Source: Bacteroidia bacterium (GTDB lineage: Bacteria; Bacteroidota; Bacteroidia; Bacteroidales; VadinHA17). Taken from it: 6,393 nucleotides of DNA. Position numbers and translations under genes: made by a program. Under the pieces are notes generated by a model. That model saw only the letters and a program-made list of their open reading frames with translations, made no database searches and was not told the origin of the DNA. Of the stretch, positions 6,359 through 6,393 are shown piece after piece (position 1 is the stretch's first letter; each line of letters starts with the position of its first letter). The DNA lies in contig JAPLEC010000196.1 of assembly GCA_026391515.1 (NCBI GenBank), positions 1 through 6,393 on the forward strand, in the 5' to 3' direction.

Positions 6359-6393
6359 ATGGTAAAAAAACCTTCGAGCCGCCTTTTTGATCA
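6359..6393 (+). CDS. Probable 5' end of a divergent Bacteroidota gene, cut by window edge
   Basis: ATG at 6359 opens a frame reading MVKKPSSRLFD to the window end, with no stop in 11 codons and a local rise in GC over the preceding intergenic DNA. The string resembles the N-terminus of uncharacterised Bacteroidota proteins of the kind K-S-S-x-L-F-D-L-I-x-S-L, followed by S-x-x-E-K-R-Y-F-K, recalled from memory. Eleven residues cannot establish identity, and no clear promoter was found upstream. Minus-strand reading frames over the same bases end at 6357 (reading ...GGSKVFLP) or further left, and cannot be excluded. Confidence 0.4.
   Translation, partial: MVKKPSSRLFD

Noticed and set aside
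6362..6393. tRNA or tmRNA end suggested by the GC-richer tail CCTTCGAGCCGCC
   Set aside because: No cloverleaf arms or T-loop GTTCGAAUC-like pairing could be formed; a coding start explains the GC rise better.

Overview
The window looks like chromosomal DNA from a member of the Bacteroidota, probably a Bacteroidales-like environmental lineage. The DNA is AT-rich, starts lack Shine-Dalgarno sequences and sit behind A-rich leaders, and the best promoter candidate has the Bacteroidota TTTG / TAnnTTTG layout. The S9A prolyl oligopeptidase and the TolB-like two-domain protein both resemble Bacteroidota families. This taxonomic call rests on protein resemblance from memory, not on a search.

Six genes are read leftwards on the minus strand. 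In order of transcription (right to left) they are: an exported TolB-like protein with a LamG-like N-terminal domain and six PD40 blades (4500-6035); a PlsC-type 1-acylglycerol-3-phosphate acyltransferase (3670-4425); a lipid kinase of the diacylglycerol kinase family (2669-3598); a HAD-IB phosphatase whose start overlaps the kinase stop by 26 bp (2005-2694); an exported SGNH/GDSL hydrolase (1239-1994); and a lipoprotein prolyl oligopeptidase (1-1177), broken by an internal deletion with a frame change and cut by the left window edge. Gaps between 4425 and 1177 are short (10-71 bp) or negative, so the five genes from plsC leftwards look like one operon.

The central three genes form a coherent phospholipid module. 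PlsC makes phosphatidic acid from lysophosphatidic acid, the kinase makes it from diacylglycerol (or phosphorylates a similar lipid), and the HAD-IB enzyme belongs to the family that includes PgpC, so it could remove phosphate from a phospholipid intermediate. The SGNH hydrolase and the peptidase carry export signals and would act in the envelope; their link to the lipid genes is positional only.

Non-coding content: a 52-bp element with four CACnAAGG octamers and inverted ends lies between plsC and the kinase gene (3609-3660). The right-hand intergenic region (6036-6358) holds a candidate promoter for the TolB-like gene, with a LacI-type palindrome CTGCAATCGGTTGCAG inside its spacer, and a separate 11-bp-arm stem-loop. 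At the right edge, what looks like the first 11 codons of a divergent plus-strand gene begins at 6359. No RNA gene, CRISPR array, insertion sequence or defence/phage module was found. The points most worth checking are the disrupted peptidase, the operator-in-promoter arrangement, the CACnAAGG element and the lipid gene cassette.
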